Positions 26,601-38,900 of a stretch of DNA of 64,000 bases are shown in pieces. The notes beneath the pieces were generated by a model that saw only the letters and a program-made list of their open reading frames with translations, did no database searches and was not told the origin of the DNA. The stretch is from Mastigias papua (taxonomy: Eukaryota > Cnidaria > Scyphozoa > Rhizostomeae > Mastigiidae). Location of the stretch: NCBI GenBank assembly GCA_964019165.1, contig OZ025283.1:11378063-11442062 (forward strand), given 5' to 3'. The position numbers were made by a program, and so were the translations under genes. The first letter of the stretch is position 1. Each line of letters begins with the position of its first letter.

Positions 26601-28886
26601 GATGCTCTACCTTTTGTAGCTGGTGGAGTGGATCCACGACTGTAGCTAAAAATGAATTCAAATCTAGTTCAAATTACGAAGTGAGCATGACTTTTCCTAA
26701 CACATCCCTCCTTTCAAGTTGAAAACATTTGCTGAAAAAGCTTCAAGACATTCCATGACATTTCAAGCTAAAGACATCCAAAATAGAACGACTCTAAGCA
26801 ATTGACATCTGAAACTTTTGCAAAAATACCGGTAATAGCAGTAAAAAGGCCACCAAACAAAGTGTCAATGCACTTATTTCATGGTGACATTGTTGGCACA
26901 AATAATTTCCGTAGGAAGACCCAAAAGATATCTATTGGGTCCACATGCGGATACAGATGTCTGCTCACCTCGTGGGCATTATCTGACAATTCATTCTGTA
27001 ATCAGTGACGGACGATAGTGTACTTTTGTTGAGCTAAAGAATGTTTCCGCCTATTTTTAGTAATTAGATGCTTTTTAAGTAAAAGCAATAGAGAAGGACC
27101 CTCATAGAGCATTGTATCGAAGATTAATTGCTGCTTTCCAAGCTGAAATTACCTCGATTTCAGCACACTCTCAGTTAGCAACTATGGCTCCAAGCGAAAG
27201 TGTGAAAGCAAAATTTAAAAATTCAAATTAAGCTTCGAAGACGTCAGAAAGCTAGTTGGTGTTTTGCTAGTAAATTGGAATTTAGGGCAGATCACTCCAA
27301 TACCTGTCCCATGGAAGAAAGGAAAATAGCGTAGCAAAATTTACCCAATAGTTCCTCTGTTTAGTGAAAGAGTAGAACTTCTCAAGTCTGAGCTTGACAA
27401 GCTATTTATTAGCTGCCTCGATCCCATCAGGCTCCTCCTTCCGGGGGTGTCAGCTGGTGGAATATCCCCTCTCAATCTCGCTCTCATGCCAACTTCCACA
27501 GCGTCTAAGCGATCGTACAAATCGAAAACTTCATCTCGCATAGCTTGGACATCCAAAAGCATGTTTTCAAAACCGTTTCGGATTCTCTTCGCCACACCTA
27601 AGAGAGAGAAGACAATTAAACATGCTACTATACAATGTACTCTATTCAAACCTCACGCCGCGGTAACACAGTTAAGTCGTTTTACTATCTTATACCTGTA
27701 TGGCAACACTTGCAACAATACCTCTCACGCAGACATATGGAGTAAACTCGGTTATCTTTAGAGGTAGCATCCTTTGGAATGATCTTACTGATTATGTAAA
27801 AATTGTGATAATATGGCAGCACTCAAAAAGAAAATAATATATTGAAAAGGGGAAAACTGTAACTGTAAGTTATGTAGTTAATATGTTGTCTTTTTACAAT
27901 AGCATCTTAGTTGCATCTGGTTTTAACTAGTTGCTATAGCTGATGAAATTGTAACTATATATGTGTACAATCAACTGTAAATAATGTTTTACTAATAATA
28001 ATGATAATGATACTCGTACACCGAAAGTAGATAGCCTATTCCGGATACTTCTGTCGCTGACTGTATGTACCCCACACTGGGATGAATTCAACAGTTCTAA
28101 TGCTTTGAAGCTATGTTGGTCAAGAATTCAACTACCGTAAATCCTCGAATTAGCCCCCTGGGGGGTTTATTTCTTTTTGATGCTTTTTGAGTGGGGGATT
28201 ATTCAAGGGGGGCTCATTCGAGGGAGGCTTATAAAATTATTTGACAAATGTCGTATAAAAAGCTCACTGTCGAAGCCCCTTGTCTCCATACTATTGCAAG
28301 AACACTCTAAATTTAAGCATTAGTCTTTATCAAAGTCTTCATCATCATCTGGGGTGCGGGCTTATTTGAGGGGGGCTTATTAAAAATTTGAAACTCTAGC
28401 ATGGGGGCTTATTCGATGGGGGTTTATTCGAGGGGGCTAATTCGAGGATTTATGGTATTACAAAGCATGCGAATTGAAACATGGAGTTAGAGGAGCCATG
28501 GAACAAAGCCCTTTCTTTCTCTTTCATTGTTTCACAACAATTGTGCCAAAACCTAATTCGCGACCCCTGCTTGTTTAAGGTCGAGTTCGAAGAAATTTAG
28601 AACAATTTAAAAGGAAGATGAATTGCCTGATTAATTCCATGAATTGGCTTTGCAGGTACTTACTGTCGAAGATCTCTATATCGTAATCAATCTCATCAGT
28701 AATTTTATCTAACTGCTTGAATCCATTTTCCACATCTGCAATCCTTTTCTGCATTAACACCGACTCTGGATCGTTCGTAATTATCAGTGGAATATTCTGA
28801 CTGGAACTTCCCCTGCTCATTTTCCCAGTCCCAGAGTAATACCCATTACCACTACCAGACGGAACTTCTAGAATCTCTTTACCCAT
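23615..28886 (-). CDS. Unrecognised 1168-residue protein: N-terminal coiled coil plus long Asp/Glu/Arg/Tyr tandem repeats
   Basis: Three coding exons: 28886-28664, 27597-27345 and 26645-23615, all with GT-AG borders and matching phases (D-S-V and I-G-Y across the junctions). ATG 28886 has a strong context, GCAGCCATGG. Residues about 45-125 (SVLMQKRIADVENGFKQL onward) look like a coiled coil with heptad hydrophobics. A Ser/Thr-rich linker follows (about 140-205). From about residue 210 to 900 there are imperfect tandem repeats, each combining an acidic DDQFEDERYEDE(V/L)YEK part with a basic SRRRNRDDRR part. The tail is rich in Asp/Tyr (RYDDD) and ends YFSDEDDG. It has no signal peptide or membrane segment. 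Such alternating-charge sequence is expected to be extended or helical and prone to self-association. I cannot assign a function. Confidence 0.8.
24480..26330. repeat. Coding tandem repeat array in the charged-repeat gene
   Basis: Units of roughly 110-140 bp recur with high similarity, for example AAATTGATCATCTTCAAATT, CTTCTGCTGCTTTCCTCTTC and TACTGTCCTTATCATCCTTT on the plus strand. Two alternating subtypes encode EKEEESSRRRNRDDRR and EKDDKDSRRRNRVDRR. Neighbouring copies are the most alike, as expected for recent expansion by unequal exchange. Several units differ by whole DDQFE modules. Confidence 0.9.
28135..28455. mobile_element. Tc1/mariner-type MITE, 321 bp
   Basis: Terminal inverted repeats of 24 bp (CCGTAAATCCTCGAATTAGC then CCCC, and its complement with one mismatch) are flanked by TA on both sides (28133-28134 and 28456-28457). 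Inside are several GGGGGCTTATTCGAGG-like subterminal repeats. There is no coding capacity. A decayed relative lies at about 59395-59600. Confidence 0.8.
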
Positions 28887-29718
28887 GGCTGCAGGCTGAG
28901 TTTGACGAACCTACAACGAAGAAGTTGTTGATAATTGACATTTAACTTTCTCTACGGGTTTCTTTCTTGTAGTCAAAGTACCCACACCGAGCCTTTGGGA
29001 TAGCACATCGTTTTTTAGTAACTAATGTCAAGAAAAGGCCAATAGAGCCTATATCACAGCCCTGGCAAAGGAAGAAAGAGATATCTGTACTGTTTCTAAG
29101 ATTTGTGCCAAATGCTGCACTGTAGAAACTTTTTCTCAGCCATTACATTTTCTAAACTATTACTACTCTGGATTGTTCTGGCATTGAGAATTAATACCAT
29201 AATTTTTTTAAATAGCTAAGGATGTGAAATTCCCAGTTCAAAAAAATGTTCCCAAGTCGAAAAACAGCGCTAATTTCATCATGAGACTTTTCTAGTCCAT
29301 TGCCTTCTTTTATTAACAGCTGCATTGTGGAAAAAATATAGATTTCCTTGGTGTATCAGGGAAAAGTGTAAAAGTTACCTGTAATAGCCCTTAGATCCGT
29401 CTTTTGTCGTATCTTTTTATTTATACAAATACGAAGGACTAGCTAAATAAATCTAAATTTTCTGCTACTTCCATAGCTAGAAAGGACATGAGATCATCGA
29501 GTTCTACCGATGAAATAAACATCATTTCTTTTCAAACTAGAAGGAAAATAATTAGCAATACGTAATTACTAGTTTTAACATATTTTCTAAAGGTCAACCT
29601 GACTTATATTTGCAGTAGATGGGCAAGTTTCTCTTTAAATACCAAAATGCTGGCGAACACAAAACCTGTAAAATTGGGCGAGATTACAAAACATGAAAAC
29701 TGACTAGCTGCTAAATTT

Positions 29719-29765
29719 TCCCTCTAAGTTCTGCTTATTATTATATTAAGCAGAACTTAGAGGGA
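29719..29765. repeat. Short hairpin with perfect 19-bp arms
   Basis: TCCCTCTAAGTTCTGCTTA at 29719-29737 is followed after a 9-bp spacer by its exact complement at 29747-29765. It has no obvious gene context. Confidence 0.8.
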
Positions 29766-29821
29766 GTTAGTCAAAGCGCCTGGGTAGAGCTGGAGAACAG
29801 ATTTCAAACGCATACAGTTAT

Positions 29822-30377
29822 CAGTGGTGTGGCCAAGGTAAAGGAAGTGGGGGGGGCAAAGTTTGGGATAGAGTAACAAACGTGCAACTAGGAATTTTCG
29901 AGGGCAGGGATCTAATCAAAAATAGGGTACATTGAACACTTTTTAAGGAGAATGTAGCTTGAAATCATGCTTTCAGATTTAGAAACAAAGAAATCGCACG
30001 GGACGTTTTAGGAATTCTTTGCTACCATGTGTAACAGAGGTTACAAGCAGGTCTGCTTAACAAAAATACAAAATACAGTTTCAAAATTCTCCAAGAAAAG
30101 GGCACTTTTAACTTTTTGAAGAAAATGGCACGGGTCTAGGCCTGCAGGACTCTCTCCATAGTTGTGCGCTTGGTGCACCCCTCCTAAGCATCATGCCTCT
30201 CATTTGCGATCAGGAACAAAGAAAATTCAGTGTCAATTATTGTAAAACAGGATGCTTGAGGGAAGGTATGGTCGAAAGAAATCATTCATTTCGAATTTGC
30301 AAGATGCCGACAACCACCTTTCACCAAACGTTCGAGGCGGTTGTACCCATGCTCTAACCCACGTGGTCACGCCACTG
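29822..30377. mobile_element. Possible hAT-like element, 556 bp
   Basis: The left end CAGTGGTGTGGCCAAGG and right end ACGTGGTCACGCCACTG are imperfect inverted repeats of the CAGTGGCGTG type common in hAT elements. I could not see a matching 8-bp target duplication. No transposase-like ORF is present. Confidence 0.45.
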
Positions 30378-30440
30378 TTAGCGAAACTGTTTCTATAGTT
30401 TACGGAAGTCTAGAATACAACAACCTTTTACTGGGTATTA

Positions 30441-30723
30441 GGGAGCGGTCATTATTTATGACCAGGGTGGGGGCTGAAGAGAAAGTATTGTATGTCCTCA
30501 AAACATTTTTACCCCAACATTTGCTTAAGTCAAATTGTCTTTATCCCACCACAGAAAACAGCTAAACAAGGCTGCATTTATGCTTTAATATGGCATATGT
30601 TTTTACAATACCGCTGTGTTCAAAAAGTATTCTGCTACCCCACCATACACAGCTTAATTTTTTTATTTACCCCACCACTTTATCTTCAGTCCCCACCCCC
30701 GATCATAAATAATGACCCCTCTC
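30441..30723. mobile_element. Harbinger-like MITE, 283 bp, TTA target duplication
   Basis: The terminal repeats GGGAGCGGTCATTATTTATG and the complement of GAGAGGGGTCATTATTTATG are flanked by TTA at 30438-30440 and 30724-30726. The 3-bp TTA duplication is the signature of PIF/Harbinger transposition. A truncated relative is at 12640-12775. Confidence 0.8.
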
Positions 30724-33518
30724 TTAGTTTACAATTTTCAGACTGACATCAAGGGATAATTTTTAGCACGGTTCAGGCTAGCTTTGTGCCGATTGACTGG
30801 CCTTTTAGAAACCAAGTTAGAGCTTTGCAAACAACGTCTGGTATTTAAGAAAGCGTCATGCAAGCTTAATGAAAACAGTGCTAGTCAGAAAAAAGAATCG
30901 CAACCTTTATCGGACGAAGCACAAAATACTTGGGCATTGTTTTGACTTAATATAAATCCTGTCATTTGTTGCTGACTTCTAAAAGAGCATTTATTTGAAA
31001 AGGCTGGCTTTATTGAAAGCTGCAGCCTGGCTGGCCATTTTAAGATCTTTCTGTAAAGAGCTCTTTAAGGGAAACACAATGAGACATTATTTGACGAGTG
31101 TATAACTGCCTTGGACAAACTTTTGTTTACCACTTTTGGTACCAACTAATAGTATACCTGGTCCTTACTTGCACATGAGGCTAAATTTTAAAGCTTATAG
31201 GCTCGAATTTTTAAGAAACTGTGAGAGTTAGATAACTACAAAAGCCCACTTAATGGACCCTTGAACTCATTTTAAATGCACTTTTACGACGATGAAAACT
31301 AGTCTTGCAACTGGCTTCCACCACACGCTTTTTTATAAGAAACTTGCTTTGCCCAATACGGTAACTTACTTATATTTCATGATTTTAGTACTGAAGCCGT
31401 CTCATGATTACAATAGCAAGAACACATGAGCCCGTGTAACACTGCAATGTTACACAAACATGGCAGTGAAATACATAGATCATCATGAAATACCTATGCA
31501 AATTAAACATAAGAGTAAAGATTTTGCGTGAAAATTGGAATTCCCGAAGTGTATGAAAGTATCAACTATCTAAAGTCTTATAAATCAGTATTGAACTGTC
31601 TCAATCTTCTGAGCAGTCGAGTTTTCTCATAAACCACATCACAACAAATACCGTATAACTGAAGGAAGAACATACTATCATGCCCCATAGATTGTCACAA
31701 GTGCATGGCCACAAAATATATGAATGTTCTCTTTTCAATAAACAGCTAAATCTTAAAGCTTTCCTGAGTACTTGAATTTCACATATCACAAGTGAATGTG
31801 TCTTTGGCACTGTCATACTTCACGGATACGAAAATGGCTTTCAGGCAAGAACATATTGCAAATCGTTTGACGAGCAATTTTCCAGGCGATCTCCAAGATT
31901 CCCTGAGTTCTAAAAGAATGCTAAGCTGCTTCTTGATCACTATTTTTTGTAGATATGCCATTAACTTTCGGTTCAAGAAGTTTTGATAATTAATCCCCTT
32001 GTCAAAACTGACAAGAAATCGTCCCATTATAGATGTAAAGAACTCTAGCAAACAGATCCACAAGTTGAAAAATATTCACATTTACCTTTATCGGTCTATT
32101 CGTAGAATCATTCAACTATTTTCTAGCCCAGCTGCCCAAACGTTTGACAATCCTCATACAGTCTTCGTCAATCTGAACACACCTCAAAGATGAACTGAAC
32201 TCTCCTTATGATAGTAGTTGGTATACACAAGAATGAACCGATACACAAATAGCTCCCAGTCAATCAACGTAACCAAGCCTGAAAATCCGATTAAATTATG
32301 CAAATTTGATGAATCCTCACCTCTAGGTACTCCTGTTACTGCCTCTGCTCAATCAGCTTCTTCCCGGCGTCTTGTGTACATTAGGCCAAAACAAACATGT
32401 CAGGCGCACATACTTGTATAGTGCAGAGTAATCTCGAAATCTCACACGGTTTTCTATGCCTCTCAAGAGTGCAATGAAAACAGGTGTCAGGGCCTTGAAC
32501 TGATTGCGTCTTCAGCTTCCACTCAAAGGACGCCACTCCAATGCTCAGTCCGAGGTATGACACTTCAATTCCATAATCTGATTGTTCTCCTCCGTTGATT
32601 GTTCTCCTCTTTGTTAATCAATTCCCAAAGTAATTTATTTATTGACATACAGATAATACAGTTTTGTCTATTCAACTGTTCAATTGATTTTAGGAGTTCC
32701 TTATCCACATTAGCCTTAATCCCTTGTTCAACGCAAACAATGAAAAACCAACATATGCGGGTGTATCCTGAGACTGTCAGCTTGAAAGTTGCAACTACAA
32801 GATTCTGTAGTCAAGATCGACATAGGCTCAATCCGTTTGTTTAAAAACCCAAGCTCTGCACAATATAAAATGCCTCAACTACCTATATATATCTTCGCTG
32901 TAACACTACGCCAGTAAAAAGCATAACATATTTATATATTTTTAGTTTCTTTTGTTCCCTTTGTTGTGAACTGCGTAGGAATGTCTTTTACTCCTCATGT
33001 AGGCCTTACTTTTACAACACGAAGCAAAGCCAGTAATTAGATACTGAGGTTATTTACTAAAAGCTGGCTAAATTAAATCCAGACTTTATGCACCTTTATA
33101 CCCACAACATCTAAAAGCTGCTATCAAAAACAAGAGTCGCACAAGGTACGAGTTAAGAAACTTTAGATCTTTCTGTGCCATCTTTCATTTCCTCCACTGA
33201 TTTAACAAGTTACCACTACAGAATGTTTTATGTGCTAAGCGTTATAGGCACTGTTAAAGACAATGCTTTGCGATTTGTTTTCGTTATCACAGCAGCTTTT
33301 TTCATTACATTAAGGAACTTTCAAGAAACTTTTAGAACTAAAATGTGTCCAAAACTTAAGAGACTAACTATTAGGATTTGAGCCAGGTTTTTTATAAAAG
33401 AAGAAACTTGCATTGCAGCGATTTTCCATCTATAGATAACCTACAAATAAATCAAGATTTCTCCATTCATAATATTGATTAATTCGCTGGATGGAACGCC
33501 TATCTTCCTCTTGCGAAT

Positions 33519-33952
33519 TTGAAAAAGCAGATTACAAGCAGAAAGGTTGATGCATTTCTTTTTCACTTCTTAACTGCAGTGTATGAATTGGAATTTAGCG
33601 CATTAAACTTTTGTGTAATAGCATATATCGTCCTCATGTGTATTTTAACTCATATAAAACAATCTAATTTCCTTAACAACTTCAAAACAAAACTCAGAAA
33701 TTGGAATCCCTCTGATTGTCAGTGCCGTCTGTGCCGACCCTATATACAATCACTGGGTCTTTTTTAGAACTCACGTCTTTTAGGTCTGCTTGTAATCTTA
33801 TAACTTTTTTTGTAATCTTAATCTGAGGTAATAAGTGAAGAGCCACAGTTATTGTGGATATACTCAATAAACCTTGTATGTATGTATGTATGTATGTATG
33901 TATGTATGTATGTATGTATGTATGTATGTATGTATGTATGTATGTATGTATC
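33519..33952 (+). mobile_element. Probable 5'-truncated LINE 3' end with (TATG)n tail
   Basis: The ORF 33519-33767 ends LRNWNPSDCQCRLCRPYIQS then LGLF. A Trp followed by CxCRLCRxYI and Leu-Gly near the C-terminus resembles the extreme end of some non-LTR reverse transcriptases. An AATAAA-like CAATAAACCTT and about 19 copies of TATG (33876-33952) follow, as expected for a LINE ending in a simple-repeat tail. The reverse transcriptase core is absent, so the call is tentative. Confidence 0.35.
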
Positions 33953-34057
33953 CTCTACATGGACATGTTGTTTATTACTGTTAGCAGTTGGCGTAGATTA
34001 ACTTCAATGTTTTCTTTTACTCTTAGCACCAACTTTAAATAAATTGATTATATTATA

Positions 34058-34242
34058 CAGTCAACCTTGCATAATTCAGATTGGTTTTATCCGGATTTTT
34101 GTATATTCCGGACAGAATTGCTAAGTCCAATTAGTTTCCTATTAAAGTGCAACACTGAAAAAGTCTCTACGTAATACGGATTTTCTATAATCATGACAAA
34201 ATCAGCCAGTCCCGTGTGATCCGAATTATGTGAGATTGACTG
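34058..34242. mobile_element. Pogo/Tigger-like MITE, 185 bp
   Basis: CAGTCAACCTTGCATAATTC at the left and the complement of GAATTATGTGAGATTGACTG at the right form about 20-25-bp inverted repeats of the CAGTNRACC type seen in pogo/Tigger elements. A TA lies on the left; the right flank reads CA, probably mutated. It has no ORF. Confidence 0.7.
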
Positions 34243-34479
34243 CATTACTATTAGCATCAACTGCAGTTATTCGATAACCAATAACCATAAACTTAGTATA
34301 TTAGGGGTAGGCGCTTAGTTTATATACCCTCAATCAGTCAAAGATATCTAGCAGCTCTCTCCCGCTGATAACTCTTAATTGATTATGACAATTAGTTAGA
34401 GATAAAGACAAACACAAAATGGCAAATAAATCCTGTAGCTTCACTTCCAAACTATCAAAAAAACTAAGGATTCAAAGTA

Positions 34480-34604
34480 CAGTTGACATTCGATAACTGG
34501 AATTCTAATAGAATATCGAAAGTTGCTCGAATTATGGAATGTTTGAGTTATCGTGCGGTATTAATATCGAGGCAGCGATTGTGTAAGTTATCGAATGTCG
34601 ATAG
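34480..34604. mobile_element. Pogo/Tigger-like MITE, 125 bp, TA target duplication
   Basis: CAGTTGACATTCGATAAC and its near-perfect complement GTTATCGAATGTCGATAG are flanked by TA at 34478-34479 and 34605-34606. The element consists of little more than its ends. Confidence 0.75.
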
Positions 34605-35674
34605 TACATAAATTAAGTAATAATATCTGATTTCCTACAATTCATAGCAATTCTACTAACTTATTCACACACACATGTATTTGAAGATATACTTGCTATA
34701 AGTTGGCTATAAATATTAATCCGTCTGTCCGTCTTCTAAGAATTCAATCGTTCGCTAAATAAAACCGGCTTATTAAGGAATGACTCTCATAAGGTCAACT
34801 CTATGATCTTGTTGACTCATCAGTCCAGGACATCAACATTAGTGTTCCTCAAGCCTCATGCCTTAGGCCTCTCCTATTCCTAATATACATTAATGAAATG
34901 ATTGAGGGAGAAGAACATCAACTTTGTCTACAAAATTCGATGGTCTAGCTAGGGATTACTGTTTCTTACAGAAAGCCTTCCCAGAAGGCATAACAAAAGA
35001 GAAGTATGAAATTTCAGGTTTTGCGTAGACCTTTTGAAATGGCTTAAAATGTAGTACCTTAGTATGAATTAGCATAAAATTTCATAAATGTTATGACCAA
35101 AAGACTACTTTTGTCCATATTTGATCTTAAAGAGGCAGTGACAACAGGGTAACAAGGAAACCATACATGTACGGCAATTAACATTCTAATTTTCATAATC
35201 TGCTTCTCATGTTGATTAGCCTTGAGTCCCGTTACTAACAAGGAGATCATTTGGATCAGGTTTTTTGACAACAAACCGATTGAGTAACAAACAGTCTTGT
35301 GCAAGCTTATGTGAACAAGATTAAAAAGTACTAAAATAACAGTAAACAATGAACAAATTAAAACTTTTTAAAGAAATTTCTGCATTCCTGTCTCGCAATT
35401 GTTTTTGAATGGAATTTATCGGCTTCACTGAAAGACTTGTCTTTAATTGACAGAAAGTTCGTTCTGATTTTCGTAACTTTTTATCCTGTTTGACCATGTT
35501 CACATTAATATGCACAAGGCTGTAGAATGGCGTGAAATTTAGGAAACGTAACGCAATATAGCACAAATGCCATAAGACTATGGTATAAAATTGCAAGAAA
35601 TATCGCATTAAAATGGTACGAATTCATAACAGAGTCGGTGAATTTTCGCAGGGCTGCCCGTTAGGATGTCTTTT

Positions 35675-35680
35675 TTTATT
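35675..35680 (-). promoter_or_regulatory. Candidate polyadenylation signal AATAAA
   Basis: TTTATT on the plus strand gives AATAAA about 230 bases past the stop codon of the 2803-codon minus-strand ORF. It is plausible but short. Confidence 0.3.
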
Positions 35681-35910
35681 AAGGCTGTATGCTGAAAATA
35701 TTTGGAAATATTTTAATTAACTTTAGACATAAACGGTTCTATTTTCAGAACAGAGAAAATCAACATCAACATCTGCCTGAGCCAAATGCAGCTTTACTGT
35801 TATATATATTCCATTGAAAACTTTTCAAGTAGGCTTTCTAACTAGACGGCAACTAAAACAGTAACCTACCGTTGTATCTTTAAATTCTAATACTAAAATA
35901 TAACTTAGTG

Positions 35911-38900
35911 TTACCATTTTCTATACGAGCCATAGCCAGTCATATAAACACTGTTCTCTTGATCCTTTATTAGTCTTGAGGAATCGAACCCCTCCTTTTG
36001 CCACAGCTTCGATACTGCCAACTGCAACAGTTTGTTTTGCTTTAAGAAATATTCCCACTGCTTATCCTCACACACAGTTTCTCTTCCGCCATACTCTATT
36101 CTCTCCTCCATCTCGATGTTCCTGTCGACGAGCCGGCGCATTTTCGCCTTGATCTTGTGCATTTTTGATTCGAAACTGTCGACCTCTGTCGAATTGCTGG
36201 TTCTAGTTTGATTCGGCATCCCTATTGCGTACCTGTCTCTCGATTCATAGTCCTCGAATGTTACATATTCTCCTCTTATAATACTTCCACTCAAAGGATC
36301 TTCTATATGGTTTATATAATATCCATCGCAACTATCCTCATCTGTACTTGTGACTTTTTCATCAGTCTGCATTTCGTTAATGTGTTCTAACTTCCCATCT
36401 ACGGAGTCAATTCGTTCTCTGATAGTCTTGTCTGTTGTTAAAGAAGAAGAAGAAGCTTGGCTTTCCACTTTCTTAGTATCAGTAAAATCCCATCCTTCAT
36501 GCTTCTTCCCTACTTGCTCTTTAGTATTTTCAACGAGTATCTTACCACCAGATGCTTCTGAAGATTTGCCTAAAACCACAGCTTCATGAGCCCACTGGCC
36601 TCTTTCGTCATGACAATGCATTGCAATACCCAGATCAGCACCTGGCATACTCCCAGTATCTGCAATTCTTTCATTTGTCCTTTCTGTCAAGGGAGCTATT
36701 TGAGAGCTGAATGTATCTGCTGTTTTGAGAAGGCCTGTCACAATCTGCTTTTGATCTTGTTCAACACCAGATGAATCGACTGAAGGAGGTGGATGAAATT
36801 CTTCACCAGTGACAGTTCTTCGAAATGAGGCGCTCATATTTGTCACTATTTGAGTGTCACTGTTCCATTTGGCACCACCATACCTTTGTGAGTTTTCTCC
36901 TTTATTGATGCAACTTTCAGTAAACTCGTCAAAGTTTGTTGATAAAGTACGCCCCTCAGGCAACTTACTCTTCTCAGTAGCATTACTTTTGCAGCCATCT
37001 TCTATATTACAATTTAAAATCTCACCAGGAAGTGTTTCGTAATCTAACTGCCCAGTAGCGTCTTTCAGTGAAGCAAAAAAATCCTTACCTTCTCCTTTTT
37101 GCTTATCATCCTTAGCAGTTGTTTGAATTTCAGGAAACAGAACGTCGTTGCGATCTAGCTCTTCATTCTTTTCATCACAAGAGGGTTCTTTGTATTCTTT
37201 TTCTTTCTTGTCTTTGTACTCTTTTTCCAACATCCACGATCTTCTTCTCCTGGATCTCCTGGAAATCCCTTCTTCTTTATCTCCAGTACAATAACGTGCT
37301 CTTCCTTGAGAATGCAAGTATTCTGTCTCATCTGTACCTTCAATATACTCAGCATTGGACTGCAGATGTCCTAATCTCCTACAGCTCCTAAACGGGATCT
37401 CTTCCCTTTGAGCCCCATCACGAGATCCACTCTGTGTTTTCTCAACAGAGCTCGATTCTTCACTCATTTTCTCTCTTTCAGAATTTTCAGTGCAACTGTC
37501 AAAATGATAACTTGATCCTTTATGCTCGCTAACAAAACAATCTTTCTTTTCTATGCTCTCATCTATAACTGCTTTCATCCTTATTTCTTCCTTGTTTATA
37601 TCTTTGTCTTCTTCTGTACTTGATTCAAGGTAATCCAACCTTCTGGATCGTCGCCTATAACTGGTAGTAAGTTCCTCACCGTCTCCCACTTCTTCATTAC
37701 TTATTTCGAGCTCTTTGTTCATTATGTCCCTTTTATTCCTTTCCTCCGATCTACACTCGTGTCCAGAAGCTGCCTCACTACGTCTTAATGATCTAAGTGG
37801 GCTCCTTTGCCTTTCATTAAATACTTCTTCATCAGTTTCATGTCGCTCTAGATTTGTCTTTTCCTTATCAATAGACATATGAACCTCTTCTCGTCTCTCA
37901 TCTTCATAGTTGATTCCAGAGTCTTGTGCCTTTCTAAATCGATTCATATTTGAGTCAGAGAAACTTTCTTCAAAATTGTTTGTCTCTTTTTCATAATCGT
38001 TCCTACCTTCGCTGTTAACTATGTCACCTTCTCGAATATCTCCTTTTCCAATCTCATTCTTCTTACCTTCTTCAACATATACAAACTGTGTACCATTACC
38101 TCTTTGTATAGTGCACTCCTCACTTTTATTTGAACAAGATACCAGATCACTCCCTTTTTTACATTCTTCATTACTCAAAGGTGCACTCAAAGGTTCCTCA
38201 ATACTGTTTTCAAGACCATCCATCGCACAAAACCCAGCATTGTCTGAGCCCATACTTCGTCTATACAATTGTCTCCCTGCAATTCTTCTTCTATACATTC
38301 TAGTAGTATCTGGCTCTTCACCTTTGCTCTCTGCTTCATTCAGATTTACTTTCTCATCTATTTTCAAATTTTCTTCAGAACTTGCATCAAAGTGCATCGA
38401 TCTTCTCAATCGACTCTTATAGTCTTTGTTCGATTCTAAACTAACACTTGCTACCAATTTATTATCTAATGAAGTCTCATCTTTTTCTATATTAGCTTCT
38501 TGCCTACCCTCCATTGCAGGTTTGTCCTCATTGTTAGTAATCAACTCACTTGAACCTTTAAATCGCTCTCTGTAATGTTCCGTTAACTCTGCGTTCTTAA
38601 CAAACTGTGTGTCATCTTCTTTCGAAGCTCCATTATCATTCATGCTGCTTTCTTGCATCTTGTCTTCCCTGCCCCCATCTTCTCTGCCCCCATCTTCAGA
38701 ACCTGTTTCAAAGTACCTCCATCTTCTAAGCTTTCTTCTGGAGCTTTCAGGTACTTTATCATTCTTGACATATTGTCTTTCAAGCGCTTTCGAATTCTCA
38801 TCCTGTGCAACCTTGTGCTGTTTCTCGGTCTGCTCATCATCTGCAGCTTCTATCTCAAAGGTCCTTAATCTTCTAGATTGTCTTCTATTTCCATCAGTCA

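Larger units (their letters stand above)
28887..33500. other. Gene-poor intergenic region with inverted-repeat elements
   Basis: Apart from the hairpin at 29719, the hAT-like element at 29822 and the Harbinger-like MITE at 30441, I see no coding exon. The 5' UTR and promoter of the minus-strand charged-repeat gene should lie at its left edge. A TTGTAG acceptor-like signal just upstream of its ATG suggests a 5' UTR intron. Confidence 0.5.

Noticed and set aside
33519..33767. An independent small gene
   Set aside because: No splice or start context. The C-terminal pattern and the adjoining TATG tail fit a LINE remnant better, though weakly.
38640..38840. Small minus-strand ORFs inside the giant gene
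   Set aside because: They are out-of-frame shadows of the 2803-codon ORF.
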